Shown here: positions 20,755-28,986 of the stretch, in pieces
Layout of the letters: the number at the start of each line of letters is the position of its first letter
How positions within the stretch are numbered: the first letter of the stretch is position 1
Assembly: GCA_903889965.1 (NCBI GenBank)
Contig: CAISZM010000028.1
Span: 1 to 64,000, forward strand
Source: an uncultured Elusimicrobia bacterium
GTDB taxonomy: Bacteria; Elusimicrobiota; Elusimicrobia; Elusimicrobiales; UBA9959
Direction of reading: 5' to 3'
DNA length: 64,000 bases
The notes under the pieces: generated by a model
What the model saw: the letters and a program-made list of their open reading frames with translations, nothing else
Databases searched by the model: none
What the model was told of the DNA's origin: nothing
Translations under genes and position numbers: made by a program

Positions 20755-22116
20755 ATGATGGAGACTCAGGGCTGGGTATCGAGGATCGACTGGGTGGACG
20801 ACTATGTTCGCCGCATAAAGCCTTACGTGCGCGTGCGCGAGGCCGACAGCCTGCTCATAAAGATCCCGAACCAGACGCACAAGCTGAACCCCCAGGGCCT
20901 CAAGCTGCTTAAGTTCCTGATGGAGGGCGGCGCCGCGGTTTCGGTGGTGGAAAAATACCCCGAGGACCAGCGAGAGCAGGTGTCGCTTGATATCTACTAT
21001 TTTTTCCGCGACCTTATGGCTATCCTGAAGGGGTGTTATAACGAGCACGAAGAGCGCCGGGCCGTGGAAACGCTGGAATTCGGCCTGGGGCACAATACCC
21101 TTCCGGTCCTCAGCGAGATAGCGGTCACCTACCGCTGCAACCTGGCCTGCCGCTTCTGCTACGCCGGCTGCGGCTGCCGCAAGGACGAAGAGCATCCGGA
21201 CCTTCCAGCCGGGGCGCTCAAGGAAGTGCTGCGGATCATAAAGGAAGAGGCGGAGGTCCCTTCGGTCAGCTTCACCGGCGGCGAACCGCTGCTGCGCCCC
21301 GAAGTTCCGGAACTGGTGGCTCACGCCAAGACTTTGGGCATGTGGACCAACCTTATCACCAACGGCACGCTGGCGGAAAGCGCGGTGGCAGGGAGGCTGG
21401 CCGACTCCGGGCTGGACTCCGCGCAGGTCAGCGTGGAGGCCGGTTCGGCCGCGCTGCACGACGGCATAGCGGCCTGCCCCGGTGCTTTCGCGCGCACCGT
21501 GCGCGGCGTCGAGAACATCATGAAGGCCGGCATAAGGGTGCACACTAATACCACCGTCTCCGCGCTTAACAAGGACGCGCTGGAGGGGGTGCTGGACCTG
21601 GTGAAGACCCTCGGGCTTTCCAAATTTTCCATGAACCTCCTCATGCCCGTGGGCTCCGCGGGGCGTAATTTCGACGAGACTTTTATCTCTTATACCGAGG
21701 CGGGGCCCCTGGTGGAAAAGGTCAAGGAAATGGCCGACAAGCGCGGCCTCGAGTTCATGTGGTATTCGCCCACGCCCATATGCATCTTTAACCCCATATC
21801 CCGCGGCCTCGGCAACAAGGGCTGCGCCGCCTGCGACGGCCTGTTGAGCGTGGCGCCGAACGGCGACGTGCTGCCCTGCTCAAGCTACCCCAAACCAATG
21901 GGGAATATTTTAAAAGAGAAGGGAAGTTTCAAGCGGCTCTGGAACGGGAAAGAGTTCTCCTGGTTCCGCGCTAAAAGCTTCGCGCACGAGGTCTGCCGCG
22001 CCTGCCGCTACCTGGCCGTATGCAACGGCGGATGCCCGCTCTATTGGGAAAAGACAGGCTACGCCGAGCTGCTGCCCGCGGCCGAAGCCTGCGCCGCGCA
22101 GGGGAGGAATACATGA
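20755..22116 (+). CDS. Radical SAM/SPASM domain protein with N-terminal PqqD-like (RRE) region
   Basis: TYRCNLACRFCYAGCGC (CxxxCxxC), SFTGGEPLLRPE, C-terminal CDGLLSVAPNGDVLPCSSYP...CRACRYLAVCNGGCPLYWE SPASM; N-terminus LLIKIPNQTHKLNPQGLKLLKFLMEGG PqqD-like. Confidence 0.92.
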   Translation: MMETQGWVSRIDWVDDYVRRIKPYVRVREADSLLIKIPNQTHKLNPQGLKLLKFLMEGGAAVSVVEKYPEDQREQVSLDIYYFFRDLMAILKGCYNEHEERRAVETLEFGLGHNTLPVLSEIAVTYRCNLACRFCYAGCGCRKDEEHPDLPAGALKEVLRIIKEEAEVPSVSFTGGEPLLRPEVPELVAHAKTLGMWTNLITNGTLAESAVAGRLADSGLDSAQVSVEAGSAALHDGIAACPGAFARTVRGVENIMKAGIRVHTNTTVSALNKDALEGVLDLVKTLGLSKFSMNLLMPVGSAGRNFDETFISYTEAGPLVEKVKEMADKRGLEFMWYSPTPICIFNPISRGLGNKGCAACDGLLSVAPNGDVLPCSSYPKPMGNILKEKGSFKRLWNGKEFSWFRAKSFAHEVCRACRYLAVCNGGCPLYWEKTGYAELLPAAEACAAQGRNT

Positions 22117-23171
22117 ACATATTGCCGCCGCCTCAAAAGGATGGGGAGATAAAATTTTTGCTGGCCAAAAGCGTGCCCTACAGGCCGCGCATGGCGCTGG
22201 TCGTCCTGTGCCTGGCCGCGGGGCTCGGGCTGCAGGTGACGGCCGGTTTCTGGCTGGGCTACCCGCTGCTGCTGCTCGGGCTGCTGCTCGGGTTCAACAC
22301 CGGCTACGATTCCACGCCGCGCGAGACGGGCGCCCAAGCCTGGGAGCGCGTGACCCCCGACGAATATGAAAAAGTGAGGTTGAAGACGGAGCAGCTGCGC
22401 GCCTGGGACGAGGATATTTTCGACGGTACAAGTTCGCGCGGCGGGCTGGGCCTGGTCGTGGCGGCCGGGATCTGCGTGGTTCTGTACAAAATAGCCGCCG
22501 AAGCTTTGAAATTCCCCCCCGGCTCCTTTATTTATTTCGCGCTGGACGCCGCCGTGGTGATAATCCCGCTCTGGTTCGCGGGCACGCGCGGTTATCTGAA
22601 GAAGGACAAACTGCTGGTCAAGATAGGCGCGCTCAGGAAGGTGATGGATGCCCTCACCGATTCTAGCGAGGTACAGGTGCAGCCCATGCTTTCGCTGGCG
22701 GACACCGAGTCCGGAGGAAAAGAGCCGGAGGACGCGAGACTGATGGTGAAGCTGGTCGGCGCGCCGAAGGAATTTTACGGCCTTCAGGTGCAGGTTTCGA
22801 TCAACAGCGTGCAGGGGACCGATTACCCGTATCTCTATTGCGTGCTGATAGCCAAGAGCGGCTCCGGCCTGCTGAAGGACTATGAGGATCTTACCCCGAG
22901 GTCCGAAAATTCAGTTTTGAAGAACGTGGCCGCCGCGCTGTTCTCCCGCGTAGCCGCCGCGTTCGCGCAGCCGGAACTGGTTTATGAGCCCAGCGCGGCC
23001 GGGGAGGTGGATATTATCGTGGTCCGGCAGCAGACCACCCGGGACAGCGGTTACTCCACCCCGCCCGCGGCGGCCCAGGCTATCGTGGAAGGCTCGCTGA
23101 AACTGGCGCGCTCGCTTCTTGCGAAGAACTCCGCGCCCGTTCCCGCGCCGCAGGCTGACAGGGGGGCATGA
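22113..23171 (+). CDS. Hypothetical membrane protein translationally coupled to the rSAM gene
   Basis: ATGA overlap with rSAM stop, ggagg upstream, N-terminal TM helices. Confidence 0.8.
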   Translation: MNILPPPQKDGEIKFLLAKSVPYRPRMALVVLCLAAGLGLQVTAGFWLGYPLLLLGLLLGFNTGYDSTPRETGAQAWERVTPDEYEKVRLKTEQLRAWDEDIFDGTSSRGGLGLVVAAGICVVLYKIAAEALKFPPGSFIYFALDAAVVIIPLWFAGTRGYLKKDKLLVKIGALRKVMDALTDSSEVQVQPMLSLADTESGGKEPEDARLMVKLVGAPKEFYGLQVQVSINSVQGTDYPYLYCVLIAKSGSGLLKDYEDLTPRSENSVLKNVAAALFSRVAAAFAQPELVYEPSAAGEVDIIVVRQQTTRDSGYSTPPAAAQAIVEGSLKLARSLLAKNSAPVPAPQADRGA

Positions 23172-23273
23172 ACCGGCGGGACGCCTGGTTTGAAGCGGGG
23201 GCGGGTATTTAATAATATGTAGGTATCCCGGCACCCTCCCGCCGCCGTGTTGAATTTGACGAGGTATTTTAAT

Positions 23274-24107
23274 ATGTGGAACTATACCGAAAAAGTGTTC
23301 GAGCATTTCAAGAACCCCAGGAACGTGGGCGAGATAGAGAACCCCGACGGTGTCGGCGAGGTGGGCAGCATAATCTGCGGCGACGCGCTGAAACTGACGC
23401 TGAAAATAGACAGGGCCACGCAGAAGATAGTCGACGCCAAGTTCAAAACCTTCGGCTGCGCCAGCGCCATAGCCTCCTCCTCCGCCCTCACCGAGATGGT
23501 CAAGGGGCTGACCCTCGATGAGGCCTCTAAGATAACGAACCAGAAGATAGCGGACTACCTGGGCGGCCTGCCCGGGGAGAAGATGCACTGCTCCGTGATG
23601 GGCATGGAGGCGCTCGAGGCCGCGATAAAGAATTACCGCGGGGGCAAAGCCGAGAAGGTCATCGTCGGCCTCGGCGAACGCGTGGTATGCAAATGCTTCA
23701 GCGTGACCGAATCCGCCATCCTGAAAGCCATAAAGCTGAACGATCTGCACACCGTCGAAGAGGTCACTAATTTTACCAAGGCCGGCGGCGGCTGCGGGCA
23801 GTGTAAAGGCGAGATAGAAAAAATAATCAAGGATTATTGGGCCGAGGCCGAGCATAAGAGCTTCGCCAGGATGACCGTGGTGGAAAAGATAAAGATGATA
23901 GAGAAGGTCCTGTCCGAAGAGGTGAACCCCAGGCTGAAGGCCGACGGCGGCTGGATAGAGCTTGTGGACATCGAAGGCCAGAAGGTCAAACTTCGCTTCC
24001 TGGGCATGTGCCACGGCTGCCCTTCCTCGGGGGCCACGCTTAAGAACGTGGTGGAAAAAGAGCTCAAGGAGCGCATAGACCCCGCGATAGAGATTGAGGC
24101 TGAATAG
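23274..24107 (+). CDS. nifU: Fe-S cluster assembly scaffold NifU (full-length, three-domain)
   Basis: IscU-like N-domain (ICGD, FGCASAIASSSALTE, HCSVMG), central CKCF...GGGCGQCKGEI, C-terminal NifU domain MCHGCPSSGATLKN. Confidence 0.93.
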   Translation: MWNYTEKVFEHFKNPRNVGEIENPDGVGEVGSIICGDALKLTLKIDRATQKIVDAKFKTFGCASAIASSSALTEMVKGLTLDEASKITNQKIADYLGGLPGEKMHCSVMGMEALEAAIKNYRGGKAEKVIVGLGERVVCKCFSVTESAILKAIKLNDLHTVEEVTNFTKAGGGCGQCKGEIEKIIKDYWAEAEHKSFARMTVVEKIKMIEKVLSEEVNPRLKADGGWIELVDIEGQKVKLRFLGMCHGCPSSGATLKNVVEKELKERIDPAIEIEAE

Positions 24108-24235
24108 GGCCGCCCGGGGCATTATTCCGTCCACCCGGCCCGCGGGGAACCGTTGCGCGGTTCCCCTCAACCGCCGGAGCGGTTGAGCCTCCCTTCCCCA
24201 ACGGGTGTCCGAAACAAAGTCCCGGGCGGCCTTTT
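24108..24235 (+). ncRNA. Candidate branched structured RNA element between nifU and nifS
   Basis: 11-bp closing stem GGCCGCCCGGG/CCCGGGCGGCC (24108-24118/24221-24231), CACCCG/CGGGTG (24132-24137/24202-24207), GGGGAACCG/CGGTTCCCC hairpin, TCAACCGC/GCGGTTGA hairpin, followed by TTTT. Confidence 0.55.
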
Positions 24236-24246
24236 AAGAGGATAAA

Positions 24247-25449
24247 ATGGAAAAGGTTTATTACTTCGATAATAACGCCACCAGCCGCGTGGCCCCTGAA
24301 GTGGCGAAAGAGATGGAGCCGTTCTTCAACGAGCTCTACGGCAATCCTTCCAGCATGCATTTCTTCGGCGGCGGAAACCAGAAATACCTTGACCTGGCCC
24401 GGGGGCGGGTAGCCGGCCTCCTTGGAGCGGAGCCCGGGGAAATTATATTCACCAGCTGCGGCACCGAATCCGATTCCACGGCCCTGTGGTCCGCCCTGCG
24501 CGCCTGGCCGGAAAAGAAGCACATTATCACCACGAAGGTGGAGCACCCGGCCGTGCTGAACGTCGCGAAACTCCTCGAAACCCAGGGCTACCGCGTTACC
24601 TATCTGCCGGTGGACGGCTCCGGGCAGATAAACCTGGAAGATCTGAAGGTGGCGCTTACTCCGGAGACGGCGCTGGTTTCCATCATGTGGGCGAACAACG
24701 AGACCGGCGTGGTATATCCCGTGGAGGAGGCCGCCCGCATAACGCACGCCAAGGGCGCCATGTTCCATACCGACGCCGTGCAGGCCGTGGGGAAAATACC
24801 TATAAATTTGAAAGAGACCAAAATAGACATGCTCTCCCTCTCCGGCCATAAGCTGCACGCGCCGAAGGGCATAGGGGCGCTTTATGTCAGGAAGGGGGCG
24901 CGCTTCTCTCCTTTCCTGATAGGCGGGCACCAGGAGCGCGGGCGCCGCGCCGGCACGGAGAATGTGCCCTACATAGCCGGCCTGGGGAAGGCGGCGGAAC
25001 TTGCCGCGGCAAATATAGAAAAAGAGAATACTGGCGTTAAAGGATTGCGCGACCGGCTGGAGAGCTGTTTGCTTTCGGCCATAAAGAACAGCCGTGTTAA
25101 CGGCGGCGGCGCCCCGCGCCTCCCGAATACCACCAATATTAGTTTTGAGTACATAGAGGGCGAGTCCATACTGCTGATGATGAGCGAGAAAGGCATCTGC
25201 GCCTCATCCGGGTCCGCCTGCACCTCCGGGTCCCTCGAGCCTTCGCACGTTCTCATGTCCATGGCCGTGCCGCAGACCTACGCGCACGGTTCTGTGCGTT
25301 TCTCGCTGAGCGTATATAACACGCTGGAGGAAGTGGACTATATTGTGAGGGAATTGCCTCCCATCATCGAGCGCCTTCGCGCCATCTCGCCTTTCGCGGA
25401 CGGCAGGCCGCTTTTCGGCATGGACGCCTGCGAGCCTCACAAGCACTAA
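24247..25449 (+). CDS. nifS: Cysteine desulfurase (NifS/IscS-like)
   Basis: YFDNNATSRVAPEV, HTDAVQAVGKIPIN, SLSGHKLHAPKGIGALYVR, CASSGSACTSGSLEPSHVL. Confidence 0.94.
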   Translation: MEKVYYFDNNATSRVAPEVAKEMEPFFNELYGNPSSMHFFGGGNQKYLDLARGRVAGLLGAEPGEIIFTSCGTESDSTALWSALRAWPEKKHIITTKVEHPAVLNVAKLLETQGYRVTYLPVDGSGQINLEDLKVALTPETALVSIMWANNETGVVYPVEEAARITHAKGAMFHTDAVQAVGKIPINLKETKIDMLSLSGHKLHAPKGIGALYVRKGARFSPFLIGGHQERGRRAGTENVPYIAGLGKAAELAAANIEKENTGVKGLRDRLESCLLSAIKNSRVNGGGAPRLPNTTNISFEYIEGESILLMMSEKGICASSGSACTSGSLEPSHVLMSMAVPQTYAHGSVRFSLSVYNTLEEVDYIVRELPPIIERLRAISPFADGRPLFGMDACEPHKH

Positions 25450-25772
25450 AAAACATCTCTTTTGTTTTACTCCGAGGAAAAATAGATGCATTTGCGGCGG
25501 GTTCGCTGGGCCTGCCGTCGGGTTGGATCCATCAGGCACGCGGCGGCCACGCCGTGGCCGCGCTCCGCACGCAGAAAGTGGCATGCTGCCACCCGGTCGC
25601 CGGGCTTATGCAACCGGCGGGCGAAAGCTGTGTCCGTGGCAAACCTTTGGAAGCCCAGTCCACCCCGCGAGGGCCTTCTTCACCAACCCGTCGTCACCCG
25701 CTCCAGAGATACTGATAGCGGGGTTACTTTCCGCAATGGGCGCCCAAGGTAATCACCCGTCCTCCCGCTGTT

Positions 25773-25800
25773 TGAAAGACGGGGTTTAGAGTGCTATAAT
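25773..25800 (+). promoter_or_regulatory. Promoter for tRNA
   Basis: TTGAAA - 17 bp - TATAAT upstream of the tRNA. Confidence 0.65.
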
Positions 25801-25829
25801 GGTTGTTCGGTTATTGGTATCGGATTTTC

Positions 25830-25903
25830 GGGCCCGTAGCTCAGTTGGTTAGAGCAAGCGACTCATAATCGCTGGGTCGTAGGTTCAAGTCCTACCGGGC
25901 CCA
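25830..25903 (+). tRNA. tRNA with CAT anticodon (elongator Met or Ile2 not resolved)
   Basis: GGGCCCGTAGCTCAGTTGGTTAGAGC...CTCATAA...GGTTCAAGTCC...CGGGCCCA cloverleaf; CCA not encoded. Confidence 0.93.
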
Positions 25904-25953
25904 GTATTTTATCCCGAATCCACAGGGTAAGTTTCAGGCAAAACTTGCCGGCT

Positions 25954-25990
25954 AAAAGGCCGTCCCCTTACGGAGACGGCCTTTTGTTTT
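25954..25990 (+). terminator. Intrinsic terminator
   Basis: aaaaggccgtc...gacggccttttgtttt. Confidence 0.85.
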
Positions 25991-26011
25991 TCAGCGGACC
26001 GAAGTGAGCCG

Positions 26012-26992
26012 CTACTTTTTTACGGCCTTATTGTCTTTGAATGTATACTCGGCTTTCAGCGGGCCGCCTTCCTGGTAGACGCGCAGCAGTTTTATAGCGT
26101 ATCTCTCGAAAACAAATTCTTTCTGGATCTTTCCGTCCTTCGAATAGACCTTAACCGTACCGTCCGGTATTTTCCCCTCCAGGCTTATTATATTGAAGTC
26201 CTTGTCCAGGTTGGCCTTTCCTACATAATCCCCGTTGATCTGGAAAGAGAAGCGTTCGCCGCGGGCCAGGCTTATGGCCCTGGCCGTTACCGCGGATTCC
26301 CTCTCTTTGGCCGGACCCGAAGAGGCCGCAGCCCGGGAAGGGTCGGCCAGGTGGTCGTCAGCGTAATAGGACTCCGTTTTAACGGCGCCGTCGGCGTCAT
26401 ACTCTTTTTTCCAGCCGTTAAGTTTGTCGTTCTTGTAATCGGCTTCCATCAATAATTTGCCGTTCTCAGTGTAGTACTTGAACGGGCCGTCTTTGGCTCC
26501 GGACAGGTAATTAGCCTCCACCTGGACGGCGCCGTTGGCGTAATAGGCTTTAAGCGCCCCGCTGGCTTTCCCTGAGACCATCGTCTTTACGGTCTTCAGC
26601 CCGCCGTCCGGGTAGCGTTCGGTGTAGGTGCCGTCGGGTATGGCGCCTTTGAGCGAAACTTGCGCGCCGGAGGAATTGAAGGTTTCGGTGGCTGCGACTA
26701 TCCCGTCCTTTGAGTATAAAAGACGGCGTGTCGACGCTCCCTCGATCACGGTCTTCAGCGTAAATTCCTGCTCCGCCGCCGCATGCGCGGCCGCGGCCGC
26801 CGGGGCCGCCTTCTGCTCCCTTACGTCGGATTTGTTTATGGAGAGGGAGCCGTAGCTGGTCCTTATAAGCAGGGCTCCGTTCATCTCGCCGGTCACCTCG
26901 CCCTCGATCCGCGACCCGTCCTTGAGGAGGAAGGTGTCGGCCCGGCAAAAAACGGACATGAAAAGGAAAGATGCGCAGATGAGAAATTTCAT
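26012..26992 (-). CDS. Secreted MORN-variant (YwqK-like) repeat protein
   Basis: Signal peptide; repeats such as GALKAYYANGAVQVEANYLSGAKDGPFKYYTENGKLLMEADYKNDKLNGWKKEYDADG. Confidence 0.75.
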   Translation of the reverse strand: MKFLICASFLFMSVFCRADTFLLKDGSRIEGEVTGEMNGALLIRTSYGSLSINKSDVREQKAAPAAAAAHAAAEQEFTLKTVIEGASTRRLLYSKDGIVAATETFNSSGAQVSLKGAIPDGTYTERYPDGGLKTVKTMVSGKASGALKAYYANGAVQVEANYLSGAKDGPFKYYTENGKLLMEADYKNDKLNGWKKEYDADGAVKTESYYADDHLADPSRAAASSGPAKERESAVTARAISLARGERFSFQINGDYVGKANLDKDFNIISLEGKIPDGTVKVYSKDGKIQKEFVFERYAIKLLRVYQEGGPLKAEYTFKDNKAVKK

Positions 26993-27086
26993 AATAGCCT
27001 CCGATGCGTCTATTCTACAAAAGAAAACCCGCGTAAGGCCAAAGAACGCGGGCCGGGCCGCCCGGCGCGTCCCGGCAAAGGCTTGA

Positions 27087-27115
27087 TTGAATGATACTTT
27101 TTAGGTATCATTCAA
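27087..27115. promoter_or_regulatory. Palindromic operator upstream of the Rrf2 gene
   Basis: TTGAATGATAC-tttttag-GTATCATTCAA, perfect 11-bp arms. Confidence 0.7.
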
Positions 27116-27121
27116 CGTAAT

Positions 27122-27517
27122 ATGAAATTGATAAACAGGGAAGTGGATTACGCCGCCAGGGCCCTGGTTTTCATGGCCAGGGCCAATAAGCCCACCGTCC
27201 CGGTGGCGCAAATGCAGGAGACCGTGGGGGCGGCGGGACCTTTCCTGCGTAAAATAATGCAGAAGCTGCACAGGGCCGGCGTGCTGCAGGCTGTGAAGGG
27301 CAAGGGCGGCGGGTTCGCGCTGGCCCGGGCCCCGGAAAACATACGCTTAAGCGACCTGATAAGCGCGCTGCAGGGGCCGCTCAGGCTGAACGACTGCGTA
27401 GTGCGGCGGAAGCTGTGCCGGGATCACGAAGCCTGCGCGCTGCGCCGCAGGATGGAGGGCATAGAGGCCCGCCTCCTGGCGGAAATAGCGACCGTGACCG
27501 TGAAAGACCTTATTTAA
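27122..27517 (+). CDS. Rrf2 family transcriptional regulator with Cys triad
   Basis: MKLINREVDYAARALVFMAR, winged HTH, GKGGGFALAR, NDCVVRRKLCRDHEAC. Confidence 0.9.
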   Translation: MKLINREVDYAARALVFMARANKPTVPVAQMQETVGAAGPFLRKIMQKLHRAGVLQAVKGKGGGFALARAPENIRLSDLISALQGPLRLNDCVVRRKLCRDHEACALRRRMEGIEARLLAEIATVTVKDLI

Positions 27518-27715
27518 AAACACCCGCTTCCGGGTTTGGCATGTATGCGGGCCGGGCATGGGGTTGCCCATTCCGCAGCGCAGGAACCGTTGCGCATAGC
27601 GCTTGTATACGCTGCGGCACACACAGTTTTCTGTAGGATTACCCGGGCTTTTTCCGGGGACGCGGGGCGGCGGAAGTTGAGCATTTAAAGAAAGTTTGAT
27701 ACGATATGTCCGTAC

Positions 27716-27787
27716 GGCGCGGTGGCCAAGTGGTAAGGCGGCAGTCTGCAAAACTGCTATTCGCGGGTTCGATTCCCGCCCGCGCCT
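27716..27787 (+). tRNA. tRNA-Cys(GCA)
   Basis: GGCGCGGTGGCCAAGTGGTAAGGCGGCAGTCTGCAAAACTGC...GGGTTCGATTCCC...CCGCGCCT. Confidence 0.95.
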
Positions 27788-27805
27788 TAAATATTTCCAT
27801 TCTTT

Positions 27806-28966
27806 ATGAACCTCAGCAGACTTGCCCTCTCCCTCGGCCAATCGGCAACCCTCAAACTTAATGAGCTGGCCAATAACCTCAGGGCCGAAGGCAAGCCCGT
27901 TATACACCTTGGCGGAGGCGAGCCGGAGGAAAGGATCCCCGGGGGCGCGGCCGCGGAAAGCCGCAGGCTCCTGGACGGCGGCTTTGTGCGCTACACACCC
28001 GTCTCCGGCACCGCGCCTCTCAAAAAGGAGATAGCCGCCTATACCAGCCGGCATTATGGCGTGGAGCCCGGTCCCAAAAATATCGTGGTGGCTTCCGGCG
28101 CCAAGCAGGCCATATACAATTTCCTCGTTTCCGTGGTGGACCCAGGCGACCAGGTCGTCTTCCCGGCGCCGTATTGGGTGAGCTATCCCGAAATGGTGCG
28201 CCTGGCGTACGGCATGCCCGTCGTAGTTCGTCCCCGGGAGGGCCGGCTGACGGTTTCCGCCGGGGATATCGAAGCCCATATCACCAGCCGCACGAAAGCC
28301 ATACTGCTCAACAGCCCGAATAACCCGTCAGGCCAGGTCTATTCCGAAGATTTTATCCGCGAAATGGTGGAGATCTGCGAACATCGGAATATTTACCTGC
28401 TGATGGACGATATCTACAACAGCCTTGTTTTCGACGGGCTCAAGGCACCCTCTGCCTTCAATTTTTCCAAACGCCCGCTTAACGATTCCCCGATCGTTTC
28501 CGTGAACGGCGTTTCCAAGACATTCTCCATGACCGGCTTCCGCATAGGCTGGAGCGTGGCCAACGAGGCCGTGACCCAGGCAATGACGAAGGTGCAGGCG
28601 CAGGTTTCCTCCTGCCCGTCCGCTCTCAGCCAGGCCGCCGCGGCCGGGGCGCTTCGCGAGGGCGACGGTTTCGCGGAGGCGCTCAGGGCGGGTCTTGAAA
28701 AAAAGCGCGACGTAATGGCGGCGGAACTTTCAAAACTCGGTAAGGTGAAATTGCATAAGCCGCAGGGCACTTTCTACAGCTTCCCGGATTTCAGCGCGTA
28801 CGAGAAAGATTCCGCGAAACTAGCCGCCCGCCTGCTGGCCGAAGCCATGGTGGTGACCGTTCCTGGGGCGGAGTTCGGCCTTGAGGGCCACCTGCGCCTC
28901 AGCTACTGCGGTTCGGCCGCGGATATAGTGGAAGGCGTGGCACGTATACGCAAAGTCCTCAAATAA
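27806..28966 (+). CDS. Class I/II pyridoxal-phosphate aminotransferase (aspartate aminotransferase-like)
   Basis: GEPEERIP, APYWVSYPEMVRLA, NSPNNPSGQVYS, VNGVSKTFSMTGFRIGW. Confidence 0.9.
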   Translation: MNLSRLALSLGQSATLKLNELANNLRAEGKPVIHLGGGEPEERIPGGAAAESRRLLDGGFVRYTPVSGTAPLKKEIAAYTSRHYGVEPGPKNIVVASGAKQAIYNFLVSVVDPGDQVVFPAPYWVSYPEMVRLAYGMPVVVRPREGRLTVSAGDIEAHITSRTKAILLNSPNNPSGQVYSEDFIREMVEICEHRNIYLLMDDIYNSLVFDGLKAPSAFNFSKRPLNDSPIVSVNGVSKTFSMTGFRIGWSVANEAVTQAMTKVQAQVSSCPSALSQAAAAGALREGDGFAEALRAGLEKKRDVMAAELSKLGKVKLHKPQGTFYSFPDFSAYEKDSAKLAARLLAEAMVVTVPGAEFGLEGHLRLSYCGSAADIVEGVARIRKVLK

Positions 28967-28986
28967 GGCAAAGATAAAGAGGGGCT

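Noticed and set aside
24108-24235. Simple intrinsic terminator of nifU
   Set aside because: The outer stem plus TTTT could terminate, but the 100-nt loop with two internal perfect hairpins and a further helix is much more complex than a normal terminator, so it is kept as a finding.
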